Assembly (NCBI GenBank): GCA_003597945.1
Contig: QZJS01000053.1
Location: 1 to 64,000, forward strand
Length of the DNA stretch: 64,000 nt
DNA from: Desulfobacteraceae bacterium
Lineage (GTDB): Bacteria > Desulfobacterota > Desulfobacteria > Desulfobacterales > Desulfosalsimonadaceae
Reading direction: 5' to 3'
Both the position numbers and the translations under genes were made by a program. The notes under the pieces are model-generated. The model was not told where the DNA came from and did no database searches. It worked only from the letters and a program-made list of their open reading frames with translations. Of the stretch, positions 18,138 through 28,811 are shown in pieces; the first letter of the stretch is position 1, and each line of letters begins with the position of its first letter.

Positions 18138-20861
18138 TTAGCTTCCCCGCAACAGCTCTTTGCGAACCGCCGTTCCCAGTTTTTCGATGCTGTACGGTTT
18201 TTTTAAAAATTCGCCCGCACCGGCCTGTCGGGCTGCGGCAACGTCCTCGGTTACGGAGAATCCGCTGGCAATGACCGCGCGCTGTCCGGGGCACTGCCGC
18301 GCAATCCGCTTATAAGTTTCCAGACCGCTCATGCCCGTGGGCATGATCATATCCAGCAGAATCAGGTCCACCGAGTTTTTACCGACATAGGTTAAGGCCT
18401 CGGCACCGCTGGAAACCGATTCCGCCTCATAACCTAAAGCCGTCAACATTTGCGTGGCGATTTCCCGCTGGTTTTCTTCATCATCCACCACAAGAATTTT
18501 TTCACCATGCCCCAGAAGCATATCACGGGGCAGACGGGATACGGAATCCTTGATGCTTTCCCGGGTGATGGGAAAATAAAGATCAAAACGGGTACCGTCT
18601 TCATTACTGATCACGTTGATATAACCGCTGTGGTCCTGGATCGTATTCCACACCACGGTCAGACCAAGGCCGGTGCCGCTGCGACCCATCACCTTCCTGG
18701 TATAAAACGGCTCAAAAATGCGTTCGATTTCATTCTTTGAGATACCCGGACCGCTGTCGGCCACGGACAAAAGGGCGTATTCGCCGATCTGGACATCACT
18801 GTAGCCCTTTAATGGCTTATCAAGATAACAGTTGCTGGTGGATATGACAATTTCACCAATGGTTTCAACTGCTTCGGCCGCGTTAATCACCAGGTTCATC
18901 AGGCTTTTACGGATATGCAGGCGGGAGCCCTTTACATTAAACACCTCTGTTTCAAGAACGGTTTTAACCTGAACATCAGGGTAATAATTTCTCAGTTTAT
19001 GATATTCCGGTGAAATCAGGTATTCCTTGACCACGCTGTTAATATTGAGCGGTTCCCGCGTACACGCGAACCCCCTGGAAATAGTGGTCAGATCATTGAC
19101 CACGGCAGCGGCGCGTTCGCCGGACTCCTGGATGGTTTTAAGTGCCTTTCGCGTTTTCTCATCGAGGCCCGGTTTCATCAGAAGCAATTCCGGATAACTC
19201 ACGATGCCTGAAAGGATATTGTTCAAGTCATGGGCAACGCCGCCGGCAAGAAGCCCGAGGGCTTCCATCTTTTTCGCCAGGGCCAGCTTTTCACGCAGGG
19301 ACTGGGTTTCTTCTTCAGCCGCCTTCCGGTCGGAAATATCTCTTACAACGGAAACCGCCACGCTTTTCCCATAATAAGCCATTGCACGATTCCGAATAAC
19401 AATAGGAAACCGTGAACCATCTTTCCTGATGCCCTCAACTTCTGAAAAGCGGAAAGCATTGACCATTTGTTTAAAATTTATCTCGTCGCGGTATTCCGGG
19501 GAGATGACATCCAGAAACTTTTTCTTTCCGATTACTTCCTTACGGTCGTATCCGAACATTTTTAAAAACTGCTCGTTGACCTGGAGCACAATGCCGTTAT
19601 CATGAATGGTGATCGCTTCCAAAGCGGCATCCGAAAGTTGACGGAAACGCTCTTCGCTTTCCCTCAGCGCTTTAACGGAACGTTTCCGATCGGTGACATC
19701 CCGGAAATTCCAGACGCGGCCGATGATGGCCCCGGCCTGCTTGAGCGGGCATGAAAACCGCTCGAAAACCCGCCCGTCCCGGAAAAAAATTTCATCCAGT
19801 ATTTCAGAGTCGGTTTGATAAAATTCATCCGTCTTTTGTTTGAAACTGCCGGGATTATTCATCTGTCCCGCCAGATAGTCAATCAGTTCCGACTCAAAAT
19901 GGTTCTTCTTAAATTCCTCCGGGAGTTTCAACATCTGATAAAATCTGTCGTTTGCATTAATGATGCTGCGGTTTTTATCCACCACGAGAATCCCACCTGC
20001 GGAACTTTCGAAGATAGCCCTTAGCTGAGCCTCGTTGCTGCGAATGGCAGCTTCACTTTTCTTCCGCTCCCGAATCTCGACCTCCAACTGCCGGTTCAGT
20101 GCGGCCAGCGTGGTTTCCCTTCTGCGAACCTGGCCGGCCATGTTCACAAAATTGCTGACGATCAAGTTAATTTCCTTCTGTTTAGCGGCGGGGAATCGAT
20201 AGTCGTAATTGCCCATGGAAATCTGGTGGATTCCCTGCATCAGCGACTCAAACGGTTTTCCCATAAACAATCTCAAAAAAAAGCTGGTCACAAGAATCAA
20301 CGATAAAATGATCAGTAACAGCGTTAGAAAACTAGATTGCAAAAGCTGTTCAAGATTGTCCTGATAAACTCTTCGCGTCAAACCGATCTCCACATGACCG
20401 ATGCTCCGGCCCTCATGTCGAATGTCGGATGATGCTATAATAATATCTTTTTCCCTTGACTTGGTCTTGGAAAACAGTACCTGCTCGGAAAAAGACCGGG
20501 GCGAAGCCTGATGTTTCTCGGATATCTTAAGGTTAGCCACGAGTGCGTTGGTAAAATAGGAATCCGCGATCTTGATGACGCTGTTGTGATCCAGTGTCCA
20601 GAGGGGCAGTTCAAGACTGTCGGCCAGATAGAGGATATATTCATCCGCCAGTTGCTTGAGGCGATTTTCTTCCTGCCGCAACAAATAAAGATAACTGGCG
20701 AAAATGGTGATCATGGAAACCGTGATCACCATCAATACAAGGCCGACGGTCAGATCTCTTGCGATGGTCCGTTCACCGGCGAACACATTCCCAAGACCCC
20801 TTTTGAATGATTCCGATTCCATCTGACCGTTGCTGTTGGATGTGATAAGGTGGTTGGCCAC
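18138..20861 (-). CDS. Membrane hybrid histidine kinase (sensor-HAMP-PAS-PAS-HisKA-HATPase-REC)
   Basis: TM segments at ~37-60 and ~172-198 flank a ~110-residue periplasmic sensor. A HAMP region, two PAS domains (~280-395 and ~400-520), a HisKA domain with the H-box GGVAHDLNNILSGI, an HATPase (SVADSGPGISKNEIERIFEPF) and a C-terminal receiver with phospho-Asp in LILLDMIMPTGMSG follow. The protein probably senses an extracytoplasmic signal and phosphorylates its own receiver. No output domain or partner regulator is adjacent. The listed start is a GTG without a good ribosome site; an ATG 13 codons in (20822) is an alternative. Confidence 0.9.
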   Translation of the reverse strand: MANHLITSNSNGQMESESFKRGLGNVFAGERTIARDLTVGLVLMVITVSMITIFASYLYLLRQEENRLKQLADEYILYLADSLELPLWTLDHNSVIKIADSYFTNALVANLKISEKHQASPRSFSEQVLFSKTKSREKDIIIASSDIRHEGRSIGHVEIGLTRRVYQDNLEQLLQSSFLTLLLIILSLILVTSFFLRLFMGKPFESLMQGIHQISMGNYDYRFPAAKQKEINLIVSNFVNMAGQVRRRETTLAALNRQLEVEIRERKKSEAAIRSNEAQLRAIFESSAGGILVVDKNRSIINANDRFYQMLKLPEEFKKNHFESELIDYLAGQMNNPGSFKQKTDEFYQTDSEILDEIFFRDGRVFERFSCPLKQAGAIIGRVWNFRDVTDRKRSVKALRESEERFRQLSDAALEAITIHDNGIVLQVNEQFLKMFGYDRKEVIGKKKFLDVISPEYRDEINFKQMVNAFRFSEVEGIRKDGSRFPIVIRNRAMAYYGKSVAVSVVRDISDRKAAEEETQSLREKLALAKKMEALGLLAGGVAHDLNNILSGIVSYPELLLMKPGLDEKTRKALKTIQESGERAAAVVNDLTTISRGFACTREPLNINSVVKEYLISPEYHKLRNYYPDVQVKTVLETEVFNVKGSRLHIRKSLMNLVINAAEAVETIGEIVISTSNCYLDKPLKGYSDVQIGEYALLSVADSGPGISKNEIERIFEPFYTRKVMGRSGTGLGLTVVWNTIQDHSGYINVISNEDGTRFDLYFPITRESIKDSVSRLPRDMLLGHGEKILVVDDEENQREIATQMLTALGYEAESVSSGAEALTYVGKNSVDLILLDMIMPTGMSGLETYKRIARQCPGQRAVIASGFSVTEDVAAARQAGAGEFLKKPYSIEKLGTAVRKELLRGS

Positions 20862-22106
<1,245 letters not shown>

Positions 22107-22196
22107 GACGGGGCCGATTCATCCTCTGTTGCTTATAACATAAAGCCGCACGGGCGGCGACACGGACCGACGCCCCGTATACCGGGGAATCGACAT

Positions 22197-24032
22197 CTAT
22201 TGGTTGTTATCCGTCAGGGAAAGGGCTGCCAGCACGCGGGATGCGATTTTCCGGTTCATTCCCGGAAGGACCGTTAGCTCGTCGATGGAAGCCCGGGCGA
22301 TTCCCGCGATGCCGCCGTAGGTTTTCAGCAATACCGCCTTTCGTTTCGGGCCGATGCCGGAGATAAAATCGAGCCGGGAGCGGAGGGCGGACCGGTTTCG
22401 GGCCTTGCGATGAAACGACAAGGCCAGGCGATGGGCCTCATCCCGGATCCCGGCCAGAAAATAACGCACCTCGGCCTGGCGGGTAAGATTAAGTGGATTG
22501 GCCCGGCCGGGTTTATAAATATTATCCTGCCCGGCTTTTTCCGTCCCGTCAGCCTTGGCGATGCCGATCACGTCCATCTCCTGGTCCAGGCTCAATTCGT
22601 TAAGAACCGATACCGCGATATGCAGCTGGCCTTTGCCGCCGTCGACCATGATCAGATCCGGCATCTCCGCTGATGAACGGGCCTTGTCGAAACGGCGGGA
22701 GAGCACTTCCTTCATGCACGCATAATCATCCTGAACGCCGATGACGGTTCGGATCCGATAGCGCCGGTGGGCTGACGGATCAGGCCTGCCGTTAATAAAC
22801 ACGGCCATTCCCGACACCATGTTTGTCCCGGAAATCCCTGAATTGTCGAAACATTCAATGCGCCGCGGAAAACGTGACAACTTAAGATGATGCCGCACGG
22901 AATCCAACAGTGCCTCTTCGGAATTTTCGGCGTCGGCGAACGCCTTCAACCGAAGCGCGGCATTTTCGGCGGCCATGGTGAGCAACCGCCTCCTGGCCCC
23001 CCTGGCCGGAGCGAGGATGACGACTTTGCGCCCCTTCAATTCCGACAGCCATTGACCGTAAATATCGCCATCCTCAGGACGGACCGGAACAAGGATCTCC
23101 CTGGGGATATCATGGGTCTGCTGGTAATGGTGCTTGCAAAACGCGCCGATGATCTCAGCATCGCCGGCCACGGCCTGCCGGACGGGATAATGCCGCACCC
23201 CCAGGAGGCGTCCTTCCCGGATAAACATGACCACCACCATGGCCCGGCCGTTGTCTCTTGCCAGGCCAACCACGTCACGGTCCAGAAAATCATTGGTCAC
23301 CACGTCCTGTTTTTCCACCACCTGCCGCACGGCAAAAAGCCGGTCCCGGAGCCGGGCCGCCTGTTCGAATTCCTGGCGCTCGGCGGCGGCCTGCATGTCG
23401 GCTTTTATCTTATCCATTAATATGCGGGGCCGGCCGCTTAAAAAAAGCCGCACCTGGTCTGTCATGTCAGCATAGACCGCCGGGTCCACCGGCAGGTTGC
23501 ACGGGGCCAGACAGAGCCCCATCTGGTGATTCAGGCAGGGCCGGGGCCGTTTTTGGACCTCCGGGGTCCGGCATTTCCGAAGTTTGAAGGCCTTATTAAT
23601 GAGTTTTAAGGTTTGACGAAGGGCCAAACCCGAGGCATAGGGACCGAAATAGAGCGCCCCGTCCCGCCGGGTTTTGCGCACGACCTGGAGGCAGGGATAC
23701 GGCGCGTTGATATCTATACGCAGGGAGGGATAGCGCTTATCGTCCTTTAAAATGACGTTATAGGCCGGCTTGTGGCGCCGGATCAGGTTGGCTTCCAGAA
23801 TCAGGGCTTCCTGGGCCGTGGCCGTGACAATGGTTTCCACATCCGCGATTTTTTCAACTAAAAGCGCGGTCTTGGCGTCCGGACGTCCATCGGCGCCGAT
23901 ATAGGAGGAGAGCCGGCTTTTGAGATTGACGGCCTTGCCCACGTAAATCACCGCCCCGCCGGCGTCTTTCATCAGATAAACGCCCGGAGCCGCCGGGATT
24001 TCAGGCAGCTTTTCCGCGATGACCGTATTCAT
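22197..24032 (-). CDS. uvrC: Excinuclease ABC subunit C
   Basis: UvrC makes both incisions in nucleotide excision repair. The N-terminal GIY-YIG nuclease reads PGVYLMKDAGGAVIYVGKAVNLKSR. A UvrB-interaction (UVR) segment, an RNase H-like endonuclease domain (IECFDNSGISGTNMVSGMAV) and a C-terminal helix-hairpin-helix tail (ISGIGPKRKAVLLKTYGG) follow. Two starts are possible: a GTG at 24044 overlapping the uvrB stop as GTGA, or the ATG at 24032 preceded by AGGATAGGA, preferred here. Directly downstream of uvrB in one operon. Confidence 0.95.
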   Translation of the reverse strand: MNTVIAEKLPEIPAAPGVYLMKDAGGAVIYVGKAVNLKSRLSSYIGADGRPDAKTALLVEKIADVETIVTATAQEALILEANLIRRHKPAYNVILKDDKRYPSLRIDINAPYPCLQVVRKTRRDGALYFGPYASGLALRQTLKLINKAFKLRKCRTPEVQKRPRPCLNHQMGLCLAPCNLPVDPAVYADMTDQVRLFLSGRPRILMDKIKADMQAAAERQEFEQAARLRDRLFAVRQVVEKQDVVTNDFLDRDVVGLARDNGRAMVVVMFIREGRLLGVRHYPVRQAVAGDAEIIGAFCKHHYQQTHDIPREILVPVRPEDGDIYGQWLSELKGRKVVILAPARGARRRLLTMAAENAALRLKAFADAENSEEALLDSVRHHLKLSRFPRRIECFDNSGISGTNMVSGMAVFINGRPDPSAHRRYRIRTVIGVQDDYACMKEVLSRRFDKARSSAEMPDLIMVDGGKGQLHIAVSVLNELSLDQEMDVIGIAKADGTEKAGQDNIYKPGRANPLNLTRQAEVRYFLAGIRDEAHRLALSFHRKARNRSALRSRLDFISGIGPKRKAVLLKTYGGIAGIARASIDELTVLPGMNRKIASRVLAALSLTDNNQ

Positions 24033-24040
24033 TCCTATCC

Positions 24041-26038
24041 TCACGACGCCATCAGGAACATGGCCCGCAGCTCCCGGATCCGGTCGCGCAACTGGGCAGC
24101 GCGTTCAAATTTCAGGCTCCGGGCCGCTTCCTTCATCTCTTTTTCCATTCCTTCGATAAGATGTTCCAGATCATCGGTGGAGGAATAGGCGGCAAGCTTT
24201 TCTTCCATCTCCAGCCGCTGCTGTTCGGCAGCCGGGTGATCGGCCACGATAAACGAAGAGGATATTTTCTTTTCAATGGATGCGGGCGTGATGTGATGGA
24301 CCCGGTTGAACGCTTCCTGAATTTTCCGGCGGCGGACGGTCTCATCCGCGGCGTTTTTCATGGAAGCGGTCACGGTATCGGCATACATGATCACCGTGCC
24401 GTTAAGATTGCGGGCAGCCCGGCCGCAGGTCTGAATCAAAGACCGGGCGGACCGGAGAAAGCCCTCCTTGTCCGCGTCGAGAATGGCCACCAGGGAGACC
24501 TCGGGAATATCAAGCCCCTCCCGGAGGAGATTGATGCCCACCAGCACGTCAAACTCGCCGAGCCGGAGGGAATGGATGATATCGATCCGCTCCAGGGTTT
24601 TAATATCCGAATGGAGATATCGCACGGCAACGCCGAGATCCGCGTAATAATCGGTAAGGTCCTCGGCCATCCGCTTGGTCAGTGTGGTGATCAGGACCCG
24701 CTCTTTGCGTTCCACGCGGAGCCGGATTTCTTCAAACAGGTCATCCACCTGGTTTTGGGCCGGTCTGAATTCAATCCTGGGATCGATAAGCCCCGTGGGC
24801 CTGACGATCTGTTCGACAACAGCGCCACTGGAACATTCAAGCTCGTAATCAGACGGTGTGGCGGATACAAACACGGCCTGGGAGACCCTTTTTTCAAATT
24901 CATCAAACCGCAACGGCCGGTTATCAAGGGCCGACGGGAGCCGGAAGCCGTATTGCACAAGGGTTTCCTTGCGGGAACGGTCCCCATTGTACATCCCCCT
25001 GATCTGGGGGACGGTGATGTGGCTTTCATCAATGAACACCAGGTAATCATCCGGGAAATAATCGAGCAGCACCGGCGGCGGCTGACCGGCTTCGCGGCCG
25101 GTGATATGCCTTGCATAATTCTCGATGCCGTTGCAATAACCGATCTCGAGAATCATTTCCAGGTCAAAAAGGGTCCGTTCCTCGATGCGCTGGGCTTCAA
25201 TGAGCTTGTTGCCGGAGAAAAACCAGTCGGTCCGTTCTTTTAATTCCCTTTTAACGCGGTCGATGATCTGCCTGCGGGTCTGCTTTTTGGTGACATAATG
25301 ACTGGCGGGATAGATGGTCATCCGGTTAAAGCTTTGCAGCCGCTTTCCGGTGAGGGGATCGAATTCATCGATGGTGTCGATCTCGTCCCCGAAAAAATCA
25401 ACCCGAACGGCCCGGTCTTCTTCGTATGCCGGAAAAATCTCCACTCGGTCCCCCCTTACCCGAAACACGCCCCGGTGAAAATCAATATCATTGCGTTCAT
25501 ATTGAACTTCAACGAGTTTTGAAAGCAACTGGCCGCGTGACATGGCCATGCCGGCTTCCAGATCAATGCGCAGGGCCAGGTAATCCTCGGGCGCGCCAAG
25601 ACCGAAAATGCACGATACACTGGCCACCACCAGGGTGTCACGGCGGGACAGGGCCGATCGCGTGGCGGAATGCCGCATCTTGTCGATCATTTCATTGATG
25701 GATGAGTCCTTCTGGATGTAGGTGTCGCTGACCGGCAAATAGGCTTCGGGCTGGTAATAGTCATAATAGCTGACGAAATACTCCACGGCGTTATTGGGAA
25801 AAAGTGATTTAAACTCACTGTAGAGCTGGGCCGCCAGGGTCTTGTTGGGGGCGATCACCAGGGCCGGCTTCTGGACCCGGGCCACGATATTGGCCATGGT
25901 AAAGGTCTTGCCGGAACCGGTGACCCCCAGCAGGACCTGGTGTTTTTTTCCGGAAACAAGACCGCCGACCAAAGCGTCGATGGCGGCGGGCTGATCCCCC
26001 TGGGGGATCATGTCAGTGACGAGTTCAAAATCAGGCAT
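24041..26038 (-). CDS. uvrB: Excinuclease ABC subunit B
   Basis: UvrB is the damage-verifying helicase of nucleotide excision repair. Visible are the Walker A motif [12 protein letters not shown], the beta-hairpin region [16 protein letters not shown], motif [12 protein letters not shown], helicase motif [16 protein letters not shown], and a C-terminal UVR domain for UvrC binding ([21 protein letters not shown]). Length (665) is typical. No strong ribosome site precedes the ATG at 26038. Linked to uvrC by overlap and to cysS by a 72-base gap. Confidence 0.96.
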   Translation of the reverse strand: MPDFELVTDMIPQGDQPAAIDALVGGLVSGKKHQVLLGVTGSGKTFTMANIVARVQKPALVIAPNKTLAAQLYSEFKSLFPNNAVEYFVSYYDYYQPEAYLPVSDTYIQKDSSINEMIDKMRHSATRSALSRRDTLVVASVSCIFGLGAPEDYLALRIDLEAGMAMSRGQLLSKLVEVQYERNDIDFHRGVFRVRGDRVEIFPAYEEDRAVRVDFFGDEIDTIDEFDPLTGKRLQSFNRMTIYPASHYVTKKQTRRQIIDRVKRELKERTDWFFSGNKLIEAQRIEERTLFDLEMILEIGYCNGIENYARHITGREAGQPPPVLLDYFPDDYLVFIDESHITVPQIRGMYNGDRSRKETLVQYGFRLPSALDNRPLRFDEFEKRVSQAVFVSATPSDYELECSSGAVVEQIVRPTGLIDPRIEFRPAQNQVDDLFEEIRLRVERKERVLITTLTKRMAEDLTDYYADLGVAVRYLHSDIKTLERIDIIHSLRLGEFDVLVGINLLREGLDIPEVSLVAILDADKEGFLRSARSLIQTCGRAARNLNGTVIMYADTVTASMKNAADETVRRRKIQEAFNRVHHITPASIEKKISSSFIVADHPAAEQQRLEMEEKLAAYSSTDDLEHLIEGMEKEMKEAARSLKFERAAQLRDRIRELRAMFLMAS

Positions 26039-26110
26039 GAATGATAAATACGGACGGGTTAAATGACGATGCTTCCCTAAAAAATCGAATTTTACAACCT
26101 TATCAACTAT

Positions 26111-27571
26111 CTATCGGATAAACTTCCAGCCGGTGCCGTCGGACCGGTCCTCCAGCACGATATTCATGGTCTTCAGCCGGTCCCGTATCTCATCGGCCTT
26201 CTTGAAATCCCGGTCTGCCCGGGCGGCTTCGCGTTCGCGGATCAACGCTTCGACGGCTTCGGGATCAACGGTATTTGCGGCCATGTCCATTTGCCGCCGC
26301 CGGGTCATATATTCCCCGGGAGATTCGGCCATGATCCCCAGAATACGCCCCATACGAAGCAGATCAATAATTTGCGATCCCAGGGCTGTCTTATCCTCTT
26401 CGCCGGCGCCCGCCTCCAGGGCGTCCAGACGCCGGTTAAAGGTTCTGACCACATCAAACAGGACGCCGGATGCCAGGGCGGAATTGAAATCATCGTTCAT
26501 TGCATCACTGAAACGTCGCCAATCTTTTGTTTGGGTCTCTTCAAGAACGGCTGCCGCCGTTTCAAGATCGGGCAGGTCAGCCGCACTTTTTTCAATCCGT
26601 TCCAGAAGGGCGTAAATCTTATCTAACGAAACGCCCGCGTCCCGGATGGCCTGCTCATTGAAATCCACGGGGCTCCGGTAATGGCTGGAGAGCAGAAAGA
26701 GCCGCAGGGCCTCAGGATGGCAGGTTTTGAGTATCTCCCGGATGGTGCGGAAATTGCCCAGGGATTTAGACATTTTTTCCTGGTCGATATTGACGAATCC
26801 GTTGTGCAGCCAGTATTTGACGAACGTTTTGCCAAAGGCCGCCTCGGACTGGGCGATCTCGTTTTCATGGTGGGGAAAAATCAGATCCTTGCCGCCGCCG
26901 TGGATATCAAAACTTTCCCCCAGATAATCGGCGCCCATGGCCGAGCATTCGATGTGCCACCCGGGCCGCCCCTTTCCCCAGGGACTGTCCCAGAAGGGCT
27001 CGCCCGGCTTGGACGCTTTCCACAACACGAAATCAAATGGGTTTTCCTTGCGGGTATCAATGTCGACCCGGGCGCCGGCCTCCATGTCGTCGAGCTTCCG
27101 ACCGGAAAGTTTACCGTAGCCGTCATGGGCGCTCACCCGGAAAAACACGTCCCCGTCCGCGGCATAGGCATATCCATTTTCAAACAGGCGCTGGATCACG
27201 ACGATGATCTGGGGAATATGCTCCGTGGCTTTGGGCTCAATGGTGGGCCGCAGATTGTTTAAGGCATCCATGTCCTCGTGAAACTCAATGATGTATTTTT
27301 CCGCAAGGGCCTGGGTGGTCATGCCCAGTTCATTGGCCCGGTTGATGATCTTGTCGTCGATATCCGTAAAATTGCGGACATAGGTCACTTCATACCCACA
27401 TGCAATCAGGTACCGGAAAATCATATCAAACACCACCACCGACCGGGCATGGCCGATATGGCAGGAGTCATAGACCGTTGGCCCGCAGACATACATCCGC
27501 ACCTTGCCCGGAATCATGGGCTCAAACGGTTCTTTGGCGCGGGTTAACGTATTGTAAACACGAATCGTCAT
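26111..27571 (-). CDS. cysS: Cysteinyl-tRNA synthetase
   Basis: Class I synthetase charging tRNA-Cys. It has GPTVYDSCHIGHARSVVVFD (zinc Cys and HIGH motif), the KMSKS loop EKMSKSLGNFRTI, and a zinc-site stretch GRPGWHIECSAMGADYLG. Length (486) is normal. It follows ispF by 27 bases in the long minus-strand run with uvrB and uvrC. Confidence 0.96.
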   Translation of the reverse strand: MTIRVYNTLTRAKEPFEPMIPGKVRMYVCGPTVYDSCHIGHARSVVVFDMIFRYLIACGYEVTYVRNFTDIDDKIINRANELGMTTQALAEKYIIEFHEDMDALNNLRPTIEPKATEHIPQIIVVIQRLFENGYAYAADGDVFFRVSAHDGYGKLSGRKLDDMEAGARVDIDTRKENPFDFVLWKASKPGEPFWDSPWGKGRPGWHIECSAMGADYLGESFDIHGGGKDLIFPHHENEIAQSEAAFGKTFVKYWLHNGFVNIDQEKMSKSLGNFRTIREILKTCHPEALRLFLLSSHYRSPVDFNEQAIRDAGVSLDKIYALLERIEKSAADLPDLETAAAVLEETQTKDWRRFSDAMNDDFNSALASGVLFDVVRTFNRRLDALEAGAGEEDKTALGSQIIDLLRMGRILGIMAESPGEYMTRRRQMDMAANTVDPEAVEALIREREAARADRDFKKADEIRDRLKTMNIVLEDRSDGTGWKFIR

Positions 27572-27598
27572 CGGTATTCCATTCTTTGAGTTGCAATT

Positions 27599-28066
27599 TC
27601 AATCCAGCAGGGCCACACACATGGCGGCAATGCCTTCCCTTCTTCCGATAAACCCCATCCCCTCCGAGGTGGTGGCCTTGATATTGACATCGTCCGGAGG
27701 CACGCCCAGCACCCGGCTGATGTTTTCCCGCATGGCCGGGATATGGGGCCACATCCGGGGAGCTTCGGCAAGGATGGTGGCGTCGATATTGGCAACGGCC
27801 AGGCCCCGGGAACGGACCAGATCCATGGTCCGCTCCAGCAGAACCAGACTGTCGATATCCTTGAACGCCGGATCCGTATCCGGAAAATGCCTTCCGATAT
27901 CCCCCATGCCCGCGGCCCCGAGGAGCGCGTCGCAAAGGGCATGAAGCAGTACATCGGCATCCGAATGGCCCGCCAGCCCCTGTTCATGGGGAATGGTCAC
28001 TCCGCCCAGGACCAGGGAACGGCCGTCCGCAAAGGCATGAACGTCATATCCGATTCCGACCCTCAT
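27599..28066 (-). CDS. ispF: 2-C-methyl-D-erythritol 2,4-cyclodiphosphate synthase
   Basis: IspF cyclises CDP-ME-2-phosphate in the MEP isoprenoid pathway. It has the metal-site start GIGYDVHAFADG (Asp and His ligands), AGHSDADVLLHALCDALLGA, and the cytidine-binding end IKATTSEGMGFIGRREGIAA. Length (155) is normal. The ATG shares one base with the stop of the HDAC-family gene (TAATG), so translation is coupled. No IspD is adjacent. Confidence 0.96.
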   Translation of the reverse strand: MRVGIGYDVHAFADGRSLVLGGVTIPHEQGLAGHSDADVLLHALCDALLGAAGMGDIGRHFPDTDPAFKDIDSLVLLERTMDLVRSRGLAVANIDATILAEAPRMWPHIPAMRENISRVLGVPPDDVNIKATTSEGMGFIGRREGIAAMCVALLD

Positions 28067-28809
28067 TATTCCGCCATCCCGCTGATAAACGCCGCCACGT
28101 TCCGGCCCAGAACCTGGTGATTGTATCCGCCCTCAAACACACCATAACAACCGCCCCGGTTTTTCCGGGCCGCGGCCCGCACCATGCGCCCGATTTCCTG
28201 ATAATCCTCGGTTTCCAACAGCCCGCCCCAGTCCTGGCGATGATGGTCGAAACCGGCGGAAACACCGATCATGTCGACTTTATGATGGGAAAGAACGGCC
28301 TCCACGTCGTTTAAATATTCCTGCCGCCGGTTTTTGGCCGGGTTGTGAATATGAACCCAGTCCCGGTCCCCCAGGATATTGACGGTGCCGTCGCCGTAGT
28401 GAAGATCGATATCGAGCACCAGGGCCGAATGGATCAGATTCTCGGTTTTCAGGCAGAGCAGCGCGATGGCCATGTTGTTGAAATAGCAGAACCCCCAGGC
28501 CGTATCGGCTGATGCGTGATGTCCCGGCGGGCGGATCAGGGCGAAGCAGGGCTCCTCCATGGCGATGCGGGCCGCCGTAACGGCCCCGCCCGCGGCCAAG
28601 GCCGCGATATCGTAGACACCTTCCCTTCTCACATCAGCGATATGACCGGAGGTATGGGCCAGTTCGATCTCCTCTGGCGTCGCCGGTTCGGGAGCGATCA
28701 GGTCGACATCCGGCGGCAGCAGCGATACGGCTGCCTGCATGCGGCCCATGGCCGCTGCCGGATCACCGGCATAGACCATATGGAACTGAGTGTCAAAAAT
28801 AACTTTCAC
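28066..28809 (-). CDS. Histone deacetylase / acetylpolyamine amidohydrolase family protein
   Basis: The zinc hydrolase core is intact: RPPGHHASADTAWGFCYFNN with the His-His pair, DIDLHYGDGT with zinc Asp/His, SAGFDHHRQDWGG with the second zinc Asp, and FEGGYN near the end. At 247 residues it is shorter than usual bacterial members (~340). Substrates in bacteria include acetylpolyamines, acetoin-type regulators and acetyl-lysine; none can be chosen here. The start is a GTG 2 bases after the FN3 gene's stop. It is embedded in an ispF-cysS-uvrBC operon. Confidence 0.85.
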   Translation of the reverse strand: MKVIFDTQFHMVYAGDPAAAMGRMQAAVSLLPPDVDLIAPEPATPEEIELAHTSGHIADVRREGVYDIAALAAGGAVTAARIAMEEPCFALIRPPGHHASADTAWGFCYFNNMAIALLCLKTENLIHSALVLDIDLHYGDGTVNILGDRDWVHIHNPAKNRRQEYLNDVEAVLSHHKVDMIGVSAGFDHHRQDWGGLLETEDYQEIGRMVRAAARKNRGGCYGVFEGGYNHQVLGRNVAAFISGMAE

Positions 28810-28811
28810 GG

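Noticed and set aside
22107-22196. Short hairpin CCCCG-TATAC-CGGGG between mdh and uvrC
   Set aside because: Only five base pairs and no T-run on either strand, so a terminator call is not supported.
24161-25243. 360-codon plus-strand ORF
   Set aside because: Lies wholly antisense to uvrB and has no recognisable motif.
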